From Bacteroidota bacterium (lineage in GTDB: Bacteria; Bacteroidota; Bacteroidia; Cytophagales; Cyclobacteriaceae): a stretch of 64,000 bases of DNA. Under the pieces are notes generated by a model. It saw only the letters and a list, made by a program, of their open reading frames with translations. It did not search any database and had not been told where the DNA came from. Below are positions 9,519 through 19,085 of this stretch, piece after piece. Location: the NCBI GenBank assembly GCA_023417065.1, contig JAEZGH010000039.1:57101-121100 (forward strand), in the 5' to 3' direction. The first letter of the stretch is position 1, and every line of letters begins with the position of its first letter. Position numbers and translations under genes: made by a program.

Positions 9519-10907
9519 ATGAATATCAGGAAAATATCAGGCTTATTGACCTTGTCAGCGCTTCTGATTGGAATCAGCTGTACTGACGACGAGATTAAGC
9601 CCGTTCTCGGAAGCAAAGATGGATTCACTGCACCCGTTTTGTTGAATCCTGCTACGGGAACATTGAAGGAGTTCACGGAAAGCAACCTCAATGAGGAGTT
9701 TGAAAAAATTGAATGGCAAACCGCAGACTACGGAGTTGGTGTTTCAACCCGTTACGTAATTGAGGCCAGCCTTAGTGATGAATTCACGTCACCTGTTGTT
9801 GTAAAAGAAGTACAGGGAAGTGGAAAGGATGGCAAACGCGATACTTCTCTTAAGAATGGAGAGCTGAATACGGCCATGCTTGCGCTCGGAATCCCGTCGG
9901 GTGAGCAAGGCGAAGTGGCCCTGCGCGTGTTTTCATTCATCAATGGAATACAGCGCGACACGTTGTATTCAAATTCCATAAGGAGGTCGGCAATCCCATA
10001 CCAAAGCAGCGAATGCGGTAATTTCTGTACTGTTGGTCTGATCGGATCCGCAACACCAGGAGGTTGGGATATTGATACAGATATGAGACTTGCAGATCCG
10101 GAGAAGCTGGATAAGTCGACATGGACAGTTACGCTTTACCTCACAGCCGGTGAAGTGAAATTCAGGGCGCAGGATGCCTGGGATACAAACTGGGGTGCCG
10201 CTGATTTCCCTAGCGGTACAGGTGAGGGTAATGGTCCCAATATTCCGATTGCAACCGCGGGTTATTACAAGGTGACATTCAATGATCAGACCGGCGCATA
10301 TTCCTTTGTGCAGGCGGGAACCTCGACATTTGGTTCCATCGGGCTGATCGGAGCTCAGAGCGACTGGGGTAGTGACATCGCAGACCTGACGCAGAGCGAC
10401 GATGATCCGCACATCTGGACAGGAACGGTTACCCTGGATGCAGGTGAATTGAAGTTCCGCGCTGATGACAGCTGGGATAACAACTGGGGAGTCGCCTCAT
10501 ATCCTTCCGGCTACGGTATCGGCGGTGGTCCAAACATCAACATTCCCGTTTCAGGAACCTACTTTGTGTGGTTCAACGATGCGAGTGGTGAGTTCTTCTT
10601 TGGCCCGTCGTCAATGTCAACTCCTTATGGTGATGTCGGTATCCTTGGAGATGCATTGCCTGGTGGGTGGGACAGTGATTCCAATCTGATCAAGGATCCT
10701 TCCAACCCTTACAAATGGTCAGGTACGCTGGCTATTGCTGATGGCGAAGCGAAGTTCAGAGCCGACGATTCATGGGATGTGAACTGGGGTGCATCCGGAT
10801 TCCCCGGCGGTATTGCGGCCGCGGGAGGCGCGAATATCCCGGTAAAGGCGGGAACGTATTTCATTACGTTCAACACCGTCACCGGCGAGTATTATTTCCT
10901 GAAGTAA
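9519..10907 (+). CDS. SusE/SusF-like starch-binding lipoprotein
   Basis: This 462-residue lipoprotein (lipobox GISC, C21) has an N-terminal SusE-type domain (about 25-165) and then three homologous modules of about 100 residues beginning near 172, 274 and 373. Each module runs from a [VI]GxIG start through KFRAxDxWDxNWG to a Gx-NI-P segment and closes with a TFN/WFN...GEYYF strand. Three tandem starch-binding modules are the known plan of SusF, while SusE has two; the tryptophans in the repeated motif are the expected stacking residues for starch. It sits 19 bp after susD and ends at a strong terminator, so susC-susD-susE/F forms one unit. It probably holds starch at the cell surface. Confidence 0.9.
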   Translation: MNIRKISGLLTLSALLIGISCTDDEIKPVLGSKDGFTAPVLLNPATGTLKEFTESNLNEEFEKIEWQTADYGVGVSTRYVIEASLSDEFTSPVVVKEVQGSGKDGKRDTSLKNGELNTAMLALGIPSGEQGEVALRVFSFINGIQRDTLYSNSIRRSAIPYQSSECGNFCTVGLIGSATPGGWDIDTDMRLADPEKLDKSTWTVTLYLTAGEVKFRAQDAWDTNWGAADFPSGTGEGNGPNIPIATAGYYKVTFNDQTGAYSFVQAGTSTFGSIGLIGAQSDWGSDIADLTQSDDDPHIWTGTVTLDAGELKFRADDSWDNNWGVASYPSGYGIGGGPNINIPVSGTYFVWFNDASGEFFFGPSSMSTPYGDVGILGDALPGGWDSDSNLIKDPSNPYKWSGTLAIADGEAKFRADDSWDVNWGASGFPGGIAAAGGANIPVKAGTYFITFNTVTGEYYFLK

Positions 10908-10920
10908 TTTCAAACCTGAT

Positions 10921-10946
10921 CGGGGGGCTTCGGCCCCCCGTTTTTT
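10921..10946 (+). terminator. Strong intrinsic terminator with UUCG tetraloop
   Basis: CGGGGGGC (10921-10928), a TTCG loop and GCCCCCCG (10933-10940) form a perfect 8-bp stem followed by six T. The C(UUCG)G loop is unusually stable. It lies 13 bp after the SusE/F-like gene and 12 bp before the next start, so it should limit read-through into the amylase genes. Confidence 0.95.
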
Positions 10947-10957
10947 ATCATTAACCT

Positions 10958-13795
10958 ATGAGAAACATCCTCGTTCTCGTTTGTTTTTTGACGTCTATTG
11001 CTACGTGTGTACAGGCGCAAAAAGTAACCCTTAGCCCAACCGTAGCGCCGGCACTGTTTCGCGCGGGCGATGAGATCACCGTAACCTACGACGTAACAGG
11101 CACCAGTCTTGCAAATCTTGCCAATGCCTACATCTGGGTATGGATACCAGACTCGAATATTGACGCAAAGTATAACATCAGCCCCGCGAGTAGCAACACT
11201 TCGGCAACGGACAATGCCAAATTCACAAAGACAGTCAGCGAGGGTAAAACACTGTTTTCAATAACATTCATTCCACAGGATTTTTTCGAAGGCGACATAT
11301 CGAATCAGGTAAAGCTGGGCATGCTCCTGAAAGGCAACGACTGGAGCAATGGTCAGACTACCGACTACGTTACAGATTTCTGGGACGGTGCATTTCAGGT
11401 GAAACTGACATCGCCATTGCAAAATCCATTGTTTGTTTCGCCTGGTGAGACCATGGAAATCACAGCGGAATCCCCGATAGACGCATCATTTGCACTTTAT
11501 ATAAACGATGCGTTGATCGATGAAACTACCGACGCGAAAGTCTATAGCTATGGTTATGAGATAGCCGACGCAGAACCCGGTTTAGTTCGCATTGTAGCTA
11601 CGTCGGGGTCAAACTCGTCGGAGGTAACTTTTCAGTACCTGGTGTCTATAGCGAGTCCCGGGGTACCACGCCCTGAGGGTATCATTCCAGGGATCAATTA
11701 TCACGACGACCAAACAACGGTGACGCTATGTCTGCTCGCGCCTGATAAGGAATCTGTCTATGTGAGGGGCGACTTCACTAACTGGCAGATCAACCCCGAG
11801 TACATCATGAATCGCGATGGAGAATACTTCTGGATTCAGCTTTCCGGTATTACGCCGGGAACGGAATATGCGTTTCAATATCTGGTCGATGAAGCGGTGT
11901 ATATCGCAGACCCCTTTGCCGACAAGATTCTTGATCCGGATGATCAGTATATCCCAGCTTCTGTATATCCGGGGTTGAAACCATTTCCGCAGGAGGCGCG
12001 AAACGAAACATGGTACTACAACAGGGTTGCGGTATTTCAGACGAATCAGACTTCTTACCAATGGCAGGTCACCGATTTTCAAAAGCCGGCCAAGGAAAAC
12101 CTGATCATTTATGAAGTGCTGATCCGGGACTTCTTCGACAACGGGAATCGCACTTACCGCAGTCTTGCTGATACGATTGGATATTTCAAAAGACTTGGGG
12201 TCAACGCTATTCAGCTTATGCCTGTGATGGAGTTCAATGGCAACGAGAGCTGGGGATACAACCCGGCCTTTATGTTCGCACCTGATAAATACTATGGTCA
12301 CAAGAACGAGCTGAAGGCGTTTATTGACAAGTGTCATCAGGAAGGAATCGCGGTGATCCTTGATATTGCGATGAATCATCAGGATCTGCCAAATGCATAT
12401 GTATTGATGGATTACGACTTCGATGCCGACAGGCCGGCAGCGTCAAATCGCTGGTTCAACCCGACAGCCCGACATCCCTTCAATGTCTTCTTTGATATGA
12501 ACCACGAAAGTGCCTATACAAAAGCCTATCTGGATACGATAAATCACTATTGGCTGAATGAGTATAAGATTGATGGATTTCGTTTCGATCTGTCAAAAGG
12601 CTTTACGCAGATCAACAGCGGCGATAATGTGGGTACGTGGAGTTCTTATGACGCGTCGCGGATTGCTCTGCTCAAAAGAATGGCCGATGCGATCTGGTCG
12701 CATACGCCTGATGCTATCGTCATCCTCGAACACTTCGCTGACAATCGCGAAGAAAAAGAGCTGGCCGAGTATCGCGCCGATGAAGGCAAGGGTATGATGT
12801 TATGGGGCAACATGAACCACGCGTTCAATCAGCTGACGATGGGGTATACCGAAAACTCCGATATACGTGGAACATCACATCATCACAGGGATTGGTCTGT
12901 TCCGCACCTCGTCTCCTACATGGAAAGCCATGATGAAGAAAGGCTGATGTACCGCAATAAGGCGTATGGAAATTCCGCAGGAAAATATTCTGCGCGGGAC
13001 GAGGCTGTTTCCATTGAACGAATTAAGGCGGCATCAACGATATTCTATTCGGTGCCAGGACCCAAGATGCTCTGGCAATTTGGCGAACTGGGTTACGACT
13101 ACAGTATCAATAGATGTGAGGATGGCTCGATAAATGATAACTGCCGCGTCAGCAGTAAACCTGTAACATGGACATACAAGGATGATCCGGATCGCGCCGG
13201 GTTATTTCAACATACCGCCGACCTGATCAATCTCCACAAGACGTACTCCGTGTTTACAAACGGCACGGCCACCATTTCATCAGGCAATTCGCTTATCAGA
13301 CAAGTGACAGTGAGGAATGCGCCATACACTGATACGCCTGCTTCCACGGACCAGATGAACGTTCAGGTCGTCGCCAATTTCGAGCTCCAAAGGCAAGCTG
13401 TCCTGGTAGACTTTCCGCATACTGGTATTTGGTATGACTACTATGGAGACGGCGAGCCGATCCAGGTGAACTCGCTGCCTCATACAATTCAGCTCAAAGC
13501 TGGTGGATATAAGTTGTTCACCGACGTGCCTATCGGCGCAGGACCAGTGACTGCCATCACGGAGTCTGAAGTCTCAAAAATTGTCAGGGTATACCCGAAC
13601 CCCACGAATGGCAGATTTCAAATTGCAGGCGACAGTCATTTGAGTCCGATGCTCACCGATATGCGTGGAGTATCGCTTGAAATCATAGCAGATGGAAGTA
13701 ACTATGACATAACCCATCTACCTGCGGGATTTTATTTATTAAGCACATTCGATCGAAACGGCATTCGCCGCGTAACCAAAATAGTGAAACAGTAA
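10958..13795 (+). CDS. Secreted CBM48-GH13 alpha-amylase/pullulanase with T9SS sorting domain
   Basis: This 945-residue protein should cleave starch outside the cell. It has a signal peptide (about 1-20, ending VQA), an N-terminal beta domain (about 25-235), a CBM48-like N-domain (about 240-330, VYVRGDFTNWQ), and the GH13 barrel (about 360-800). Catalytic residues visible are D544 in DGFRFD, E591 in ILEHF and D659 in ESHDEE. The last 70 residues begin with VRVYPNPTNGRF and form a type A T9SS sorting domain. It should therefore cross the outer membrane by T9SS and be anchored or released, unlike SusG, which is a lipoprotein. The next gene starts 1 bp after its stop. Specificity (alpha-1,4 or branching alpha-1,6) is unsettled; CBM48 plus the E-H-F acid region also fits branching-type enzymes. 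Confidence 0.9.
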   Translation: MRNILVLVCFLTSIATCVQAQKVTLSPTVAPALFRAGDEITVTYDVTGTSLANLANAYIWVWIPDSNIDAKYNISPASSNTSATDNAKFTKTVSEGKTLFSITFIPQDFFEGDISNQVKLGMLLKGNDWSNGQTTDYVTDFWDGAFQVKLTSPLQNPLFVSPGETMEITAESPIDASFALYINDALIDETTDAKVYSYGYEIADAEPGLVRIVATSGSNSSEVTFQYLVSIASPGVPRPEGIIPGINYHDDQTTVTLCLLAPDKESVYVRGDFTNWQINPEYIMNRDGEYFWIQLSGITPGTEYAFQYLVDEAVYIADPFADKILDPDDQYIPASVYPGLKPFPQEARNETWYYNRVAVFQTNQTSYQWQVTDFQKPAKENLIIYEVLIRDFFDNGNRTYRSLADTIGYFKRLGVNAIQLMPVMEFNGNESWGYNPAFMFAPDKYYGHKNELKAFIDKCHQEGIAVILDIAMNHQDLPNAYVLMDYDFDADRPAASNRWFNPTARHPFNVFFDMNHESAYTKAYLDTINHYWLNEYKIDGFRFDLSKGFTQINSGDNVGTWSSYDASRIALLKRMADAIWSHTPDAIVILEHFADNREEKELAEYRADEGKGMMLWGNMNHAFNQLTMGYTENSDIRGTSHHHRDWSVPHLVSYMESHDEERLMYRNKAYGNSAGKYSARDEAVSIERIKAASTIFYSVPGPKMLWQFGELGYDYSINRCEDGSINDNCRVSSKPVTWTYKDDPDRAGLFQHTADLINLHKTYSVFTNGTATISSGNSLIRQVTVRNAPYTDTPASTDQMNVQVVANFELQRQAVLVDFPHTGIWYDYYGDGEPIQVNSLPHTIQLKAGGYKLFTDVPIGAGPVTAITESEVSKIVRVYPNPTNGRFQIAGDSHLSPMLTDMRGVSLEIIADGSNYDITHLPAGFYLLSTFDRNGIRRVTKIVKQ

Positions 13796-13796
13796 G

Positions 13797-15659
13797 ATGA
13801 AGACACTTTCAATGAGGTTTGCTTTTCTTTTTTGCATTATCGCAGTCATTCCGCTTGCTGCTCAAAAAGGAGCGGGGTTTTCTCACGTTGAACCTCCGTT
13901 CTGGTGGACAGGAATGAAGGAGAAACAGGTGCAGATACTTTTTCATCATCCTTCCATAGAGATCAGCCAATACAAGGCACAGTTACAATATCCAGGGGTT
14001 ACGCTTGAAGATCAGAAGAACGTTGAAAACAAGCGCTACACATTCCTTACGCTCAACATTGGCGCGGATGTAAAGCCTGGTTTGATTCCCATCGTATTTA
14101 CCTCGGGGAAGAAGCAAATCAAGTATTCGTATGAATTGAAAGCGCGTGAATCCGGCGAAGGACGCATTCAGGGATTCGATCCATCTGATGTTATTTACCT
14201 GATCATGCCGGACAGATTTGCCAATGGCGATCCGTCGAACGATTCGATCCCGGGAATGTATGAGGGAGTCAATCGCTCGAAAGGTGGAGCTCGTCACGGT
14301 GGTGATATTGCCGGAATCATCGGCAAACTGGATTACTTGTCGGACCTTGGAGTAACAGCATTGTGGTTAAATCCAGTCCTGGAAAATAACCAGCGCAGCG
14401 CAAGTTACCACGGGTACGCAATTACCGATTTATATCAGGTCGACCGAAGGTTTGGCGGAAATGCCGCGTATCTGGATCTCATTCGCCGTTGCCACAGTCG
14501 CGGGATAAAGGTAATCCAGGACATGGTAATGAATCACATTGGCAATGAACACTGGCTTGTGCTGGATCCTCCTGAAAAGGACTGGATCCACCAATTTCCG
14601 GAATTCACGCGATCCAATTATCGAAGCACAGTACTTACCGATCCCTACAAAGCAGAAGGAGACGCTCAGAAAATGAACAATGGCTGGTTTGACACGACTA
14701 TGCCCGATGTCAATCAAAAAAATCCTCTGTTTGCCCAATACCTGATTCAAAATACGATCTGGTGGATCGAATATGCGGGCATTGATGGAATTCGGATGGA
14801 TACCTATCCTTATCCGGATAAAGATTTTATGGCTGAGTGGGCAAGGCGCGTGATGGAAGCCTATCCTAAATTCAACATCGTGGGCGAGGTGTGGATCAAT
14901 AACGCAGGGGCTACTGCCTACTGGCAGGATGGATCATTGAACCAGGACAAGTATCGGTCATACCTGCCTTCGTTAACGGATTTCCCGTTGTTCTTCGCTG
15001 TCCCTGTGGCGCTGACGGAGCAAGAGGGCTGGGATACAGGACTTATGCGCTTGCACGAAACGCTTGCCAATGATTTCCTTTATCCAAATCCCGGAGGCAA
15101 TCTGATCTTCCTGGACAACCATGACTTGTCACGCTTCTTCTTAATGGTGGGGCGCGACCTCAGGAAGTTCAAAATGGGCCTGGCATTCCTGATGACTACG
15201 CGAGGTATACCGCAGCTGTACTATGGAACGGAACTTCTTATGGATGGCGATGGTGGCCATCACCCCAATGTACGGCTTGACTTCCCTGGTGGCTGGCAAG
15301 GGGATCCCGTCAATGCATTCTCCCGGGAGGGCCGGACCGTCGAGCAAAATGAAGCGTTTGATTATCTGAGGACGTTGCTTCATTGGCGGAAGACTGCCGG
15401 CGTTATTCACAGTGGTAAGCTGAAACATTTCATTCCTGAAAACAATGTGTACGTATACTTCCGGTATAACGATGAGAAGACTGTCATGGTGGTTCTCAAC
15501 GGAAACGACGAAGAGGTTACGTTAGAGACCTCAAGGTTCCGGGAAATGATCAAAAATGCCAGGAAGGCAAAAGATGTATTGAATGGTAAGAGAATCGAAG
15601 AAATTGAAAAAATGATCCTTGATCCATGGTCTGCCACCGTATTGGAACTGGAATTTTGA
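13797..15659 (+). CDS. SusA-like GH13 neopullulanase/cyclomaltodextrinase
   Basis: This 620-residue periplasmic amylase should shorten imported maltodextrins. It has a signal peptide (about 1-22, PLAAQ), a cyclomaltodextrinase N-terminal domain beginning with the PPFWWTGMK segment, the GH13 barrel (about 130-530) and a C-terminal beta domain. The family marker YLIMPDRFANGDPSND is present. Catalytic residues are D335 (DGIRMDTY), E364 (GEVWIN) and D443 (DNHD). This is the arrangement of Bacteroides SusA. Its start lies 1 bp after the upstream amylase stop, so the two are translationally linked: one enzyme outside, one in the periplasm. A paralogue lies at 17159-18991. Confidence 0.93.
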   Translation: MKTLSMRFAFLFCIIAVIPLAAQKGAGFSHVEPPFWWTGMKEKQVQILFHHPSIEISQYKAQLQYPGVTLEDQKNVENKRYTFLTLNIGADVKPGLIPIVFTSGKKQIKYSYELKARESGEGRIQGFDPSDVIYLIMPDRFANGDPSNDSIPGMYEGVNRSKGGARHGGDIAGIIGKLDYLSDLGVTALWLNPVLENNQRSASYHGYAITDLYQVDRRFGGNAAYLDLIRRCHSRGIKVIQDMVMNHIGNEHWLVLDPPEKDWIHQFPEFTRSNYRSTVLTDPYKAEGDAQKMNNGWFDTTMPDVNQKNPLFAQYLIQNTIWWIEYAGIDGIRMDTYPYPDKDFMAEWARRVMEAYPKFNIVGEVWINNAGATAYWQDGSLNQDKYRSYLPSLTDFPLFFAVPVALTEQEGWDTGLMRLHETLANDFLYPNPGGNLIFLDNHDLSRFFLMVGRDLRKFKMGLAFLMTTRGIPQLYYGTELLMDGDGGHHPNVRLDFPGGWQGDPVNAFSREGRTVEQNEAFDYLRTLLHWRKTAGVIHSGKLKHFIPENNVYVYFRYNDEKTVMVVLNGNDEEVTLETSRFREMIKNARKAKDVLNGKRIEEIEKMILDPWSATVLELEF

Positions 15660-15738
15660 GTGCCTTGTTTCCTTGCGTCCCTTCCAATTCGACTTTAAAG
15701 TTCATTTAAACAAAAATTTCTTACTCTGCCTAAACTGA

Positions 15739-15766
15739 TCAGGCTCCCTTATAACCGGGGGCCTGA
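15739..15766 (+). terminator. Stem-loop after the amylase pair
   Basis: TCAGGCTCCC (15739-15748) and GGGGGCCTGA (15757-15766) pair over 10 positions, nine of them Watson-Crick, around an 8-nt loop. The following bases are pyrimidine-rich (CCTTCTTA) but not a clean T run. A weak or bidirectional terminator is the likely role. Confidence 0.55.
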
Positions 15767-15852
15767 CCTTCTTACTATGGAATTTTTCGTTAAGGAGTTA
15801 AATTACGAGGTAAACCACGTGCCGGTTTTCCATTTTTTGACCGGCCTGCCCT

Positions 15853-17139
15853 ATGAGCACTTTTCGGGATATTCAACGTGAAGTTAAAAGACACCAGCAG
15901 AACCTTGACAAAATGTTGGTGAAGGCAGAAGCCCTTGCATTGAAGTCTGGCGACAAGAGGACCATTCAATTTATCCAGCGGGAAAAAGTCAAGCTCCAGG
16001 AAACTATATCTTCCCTCGCTGATATTTCAGAAGGTCTTTATCCGGTATTTGAAGAGGAGCTCAGAAAGCGAACGCAACAATTACAGACGAGGATCAGTAC
16101 GCTCAATTCTTCCCGCGAAGCCCTGGAGTCCGATAACTTTTTGCTTGAATACAAGAAAAAAGATCTCCTGCAGGTAACTGCCAAACTTGAAGAAGCCTAC
16201 GATGAAATCTCTAAGAAGAATCGGGAATTGATGGAGAAGCAGCGGATGATCGAGGAAAAGACCGAACAGATCAACCGCGTCCACGAGGAACTGCTTGCCA
16301 AGAACGAAGAGCTGGAGATGCAAAAGGAGGCTCTCCTTGATCAATCAGACTATCTTCATGAAGCCAATGAAACGATTTCCCGGATGCACCGCGAGGTTGA
16401 AGATCAGAAGGATGAGATTCTCCGGAAGAATGAAGAACTTCTGACTCTCAACAACGAGAAGAACAACTTGATCAGTATCGTTGCGCATGATTTGAAAAGT
16501 CCGTTGAATCAGATCAATGGATTGCTCAACCTGCTGAGGATGGCAACGGCAGAGTTGTCGCCGGAGGCAGCGGGATACATCGACATGATTGAACAGAGCT
16601 CCGGACGCCTCTCAGATATGATTGGCAAAATTCTCGATGTGGAAGCCATTGAGTCGAAGAAGTTGAATCTCGTACCGGATCGCGTGGATATTAGTGAACT
16701 GGTATCGACGTTGGTTGAACGGTATTATTATGCCGCGCGCGAAAAAGGGATCAAGGTTCACGCAGAAAACGCGCGTTACGTGTTTGCCTATGCCGACTGG
16801 GGTTTCACCGAACAAGTTCTCGAAAACCTGTTATCAAATGCCATAAAGTTTTCGCCACGAGGGCGCAATGTGTATATCGACACCTATGTTGACGGCAACG
16901 AAACGATTTGCCACATCAGGGATGAAGGGCCTGGTCTTACAGAGAGCGACAAAAAGAAACTGTTCGGAAAATATCAGAAGCTGAGTGCGAAGCCTACGGG
17001 TAATGAAACGTCTACAGGGCTTGGTCTTTCTATTGTAAAGAAGTTCGTCGTTGCCATGAACGGCCGGATCTGGTGTGAAAGCCAGGAAGGGGAGGGGGCG
17101 AGCTTTTTTGTGGCCTTACCCCATCCTAGGCAGGATTGA
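15853..17139 (+). CDS. Soluble coiled-coil sensor histidine kinase
   Basis: This 428-residue protein has no signal peptide, membrane segment or recognisable sensor domain. Residues about 1-205 are almost wholly charged heptad-like helix, predicted coiled coil. The HisKA motif SIVAHDLKSPLNQ puts the phosphorylated histidine at H212. The ATPase domain shows the N box (ENLLSNAIKF, about 323), G1 (DEGPG, about 357) and G2 (STGLGLS, about 386). It is a complete cytoplasmic kinase, probably triggered by a partner protein bound to the coil. No response regulator is nearby. It sits between the two SusA-like genes, so a role in the starch locus is possible but unproven; its stop is only 19 bp from the stop of the convergent GH13 gene. 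Confidence 0.9.
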   Translation: MSTFRDIQREVKRHQQNLDKMLVKAEALALKSGDKRTIQFIQREKVKLQETISSLADISEGLYPVFEEELRKRTQQLQTRISTLNSSREALESDNFLLEYKKKDLLQVTAKLEEAYDEISKKNRELMEKQRMIEEKTEQINRVHEELLAKNEELEMQKEALLDQSDYLHEANETISRMHREVEDQKDEILRKNEELLTLNNEKNNLISIVAHDLKSPLNQINGLLNLLRMATAELSPEAAGYIDMIEQSSGRLSDMIGKILDVEAIESKKLNLVPDRVDISELVSTLVERYYYAAREKGIKVHAENARYVFAYADWGFTEQVLENLLSNAIKFSPRGRNVYIDTYVDGNETICHIRDEGPGLTESDKKKLFGKYQKLSAKPTGNETSTGLGLSIVKKFVVAMNGRIWCESQEGEGASFFVALPHPRQD

Positions 17140-17158
17140 TCGCGGTGAACGGTAACCA

Positions 17159-18991
17159 TTATTTCAACTCAAGTACCATCACATACTTAGCGTGGACTTC
17201 AACAGCGTCGCCAAGGCTTATCGTTTTGCCAGTGGTAATCTCCGTTGCTGACGAGAACCTGCCAAGGTGTTCATGGAATCGCTTTAAGCTGATTGTTTCA
17301 GCTTTTTCGTTTGAGTTCATGATGCACATCACCGTTTGGCTTTCGTCATGGCGGAAGTAAACGTATACTCCATTTTCAGGAACATAGTGAGAGTAGGCAC
17401 CTTTCCCGATAGCCGAAGAGTTCTTCCGGAAGTTTGCCAGTGCTCGAGTCCATTCGAAGACTTCCTGTTCTTCTTTTGTCCTCCCTTCAGCCGTGAATTT
17501 GTTGACCTTATCGCCAGGCCATCCACCAGGGAAATCGAGGCGCACGAGACCATCGGGATTGGAAAAATTCTTCATCAGAATTTCGGTTCCATAATAGAGT
17601 TGCGGGATCCCCCTGCAGGTAAGGAGCCACGCCAGTCCCATCTTCAGTTTTCTGATATCCTCACCGACCACGGAGAAGAAGCGGCTCTTGTCGTGGTTGT
17701 CCAGGAAGATGACGTTCTGCATCGGATCTTCGTATATGAAATCGTTTGCCAGTGTCTGGTACAGGCGGTTCACGCCATTAGTCCAGCCAAACCCTTCGTT
17801 AACGGCATGCTCAATGCCATAGAGGTTGAGTTGGAAATCGGCCAGGCCTGGAAGGTTGCTTTTAAACGGCGTGTCCATCTTGTGCCGGCCAAAGTAAGCC
17901 TGATTGATTACCCCGTGTACCCACACCTCGCCAAACATGGTAATGTTCGGATACTCGTCCATCAAAGCCTTGTTGCACCGGTTCATGAATTCAAGGTCAT
18001 TGTAGATGTATGTATCAATGCGCCATCCATCGACGCCAAATTCTTCCACGCACCAGATTGCGTGCTGGATGAGGAAGGTTGCGACGTAGGGGTTACTGTG
18101 ATTCAGGTCTGGCATCATCGGAGTAAACCATCCGTCGCTCATCTGACTCTTGTCAACAGTTGTTGCGTACCGGTCCATCAGGGGCTGATCCTTGTAGGTC
18201 GTGTTGGTATACGATGGCCACTCGTGTAACCAGTCACTGGTGGGTTTGTCCTGCACGAAGGTGTGGTACAAGCCTACGTGATTGTAGACTGCATCCTGAA
18301 TCAGTTTCATTCCGCGTTTGTGGAGCTCGTCGCTGAGCTTCTTGTAGGCAGCTTCGCCCCCTAATCGCGGTTCAATTTTATAGTGGTTGGTGAAGGCATA
18401 GCCGTGTTCTGACCGATCAGGCATGTCGTTGATGATAACAGGCATCATCCAGACTGCGGTTACGCCGAGATCCTGTAGATAATCCAGGTGGTTGATCACG
18501 CCTTGTAAGTCACCACCGTGACGATGGAAGATAGAATCACGATTCAGGGACTGGTCGCGCATACCTTTGATCCTGTCGTTGGAAGGATCGCCATTGCTAA
18601 AACGGTCCGGCATCAGCAGGTAGATAAAGTCTTCGGAGGTCACGCCCTGGCCTTTGGGAGAGTCTGTGCGGGATTTGAGAGACCAGCTTATTTTTTGGGT
18701 TTTCCGACCCTGCCGCAGTTCAATGACAGGGTTTCCCGGGCGGGCGTCGGGGGCAATTCGAATATCGACGGCGAGGTATCTGGGATTTTCAAGGGGCGTG
18801 ACCTTGGTGATCTCGATACCTGGGTACTTGAGCGAAACTTCGCTACCCTGGAGCGAGGTCGCTTCGTTCCTGACGAGCAGCTGGATTGTTGAGTGCTCCA
18901 TTCCGATCCACCAGTTTGGGGGGTATACGGTGAACTGAGCGGATGTAAGAATCGAACAGAAAATAAAGAAAACTGTGACAGCGGGTTTCAT
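17159..18991 (-). CDS. Second SusA-like GH13 neopullulanase
   Basis: This is a 610-residue paralogue of the enzyme at 13797-15659, with the same order: signal peptide (ends TSAQ, about residue 19), cyclomaltodextrinase N-domain (PPNWWIGM), GH13 barrel and C-terminal beta domain. The marker LLMPDRFSNGDPSND is present. Catalytic residues are D326 (DGWRIDTY), E355 (GEVWVHG) and D434 (DNHDKS). It should act in the periplasm on maltodextrins or cyclodextrins. It is divergent from susC-2, and the 252-bp spacer holds a LacI-type palindrome, so both are likely controlled together. Two periplasmic SusA-type enzymes in one locus suggest a division of labour by chain length or branching. Confidence 0.93.
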   Translation of the reverse strand: MKPAVTVFFIFCSILTSAQFTVYPPNWWIGMEHSTIQLLVRNEATSLQGSEVSLKYPGIEITKVTPLENPRYLAVDIRIAPDARPGNPVIELRQGRKTQKISWSLKSRTDSPKGQGVTSEDFIYLLMPDRFSNGDPSNDRIKGMRDQSLNRDSIFHRHGGDLQGVINHLDYLQDLGVTAVWMMPVIINDMPDRSEHGYAFTNHYKIEPRLGGEAAYKKLSDELHKRGMKLIQDAVYNHVGLYHTFVQDKPTSDWLHEWPSYTNTTYKDQPLMDRYATTVDKSQMSDGWFTPMMPDLNHSNPYVATFLIQHAIWCVEEFGVDGWRIDTYIYNDLEFMNRCNKALMDEYPNITMFGEVWVHGVINQAYFGRHKMDTPFKSNLPGLADFQLNLYGIEHAVNEGFGWTNGVNRLYQTLANDFIYEDPMQNVIFLDNHDKSRFFSVVGEDIRKLKMGLAWLLTCRGIPQLYYGTEILMKNFSNPDGLVRLDFPGGWPGDKVNKFTAEGRTKEEQEVFEWTRALANFRKNSSAIGKGAYSHYVPENGVYVYFRHDESQTVMCIMNSNEKAETISLKRFHEHLGRFSSATEITTGKTISLGDAVEVHAKYVMVLELK

Positions 18992-19085
18992 AGGTACAGA
19001 AGATAAGGCTGCAAAGAAGCCGAATTATCGAGAACCATTGAAATTATTCCAATTCCGCCACCTTAAAAATATATGTTTTACCTAG

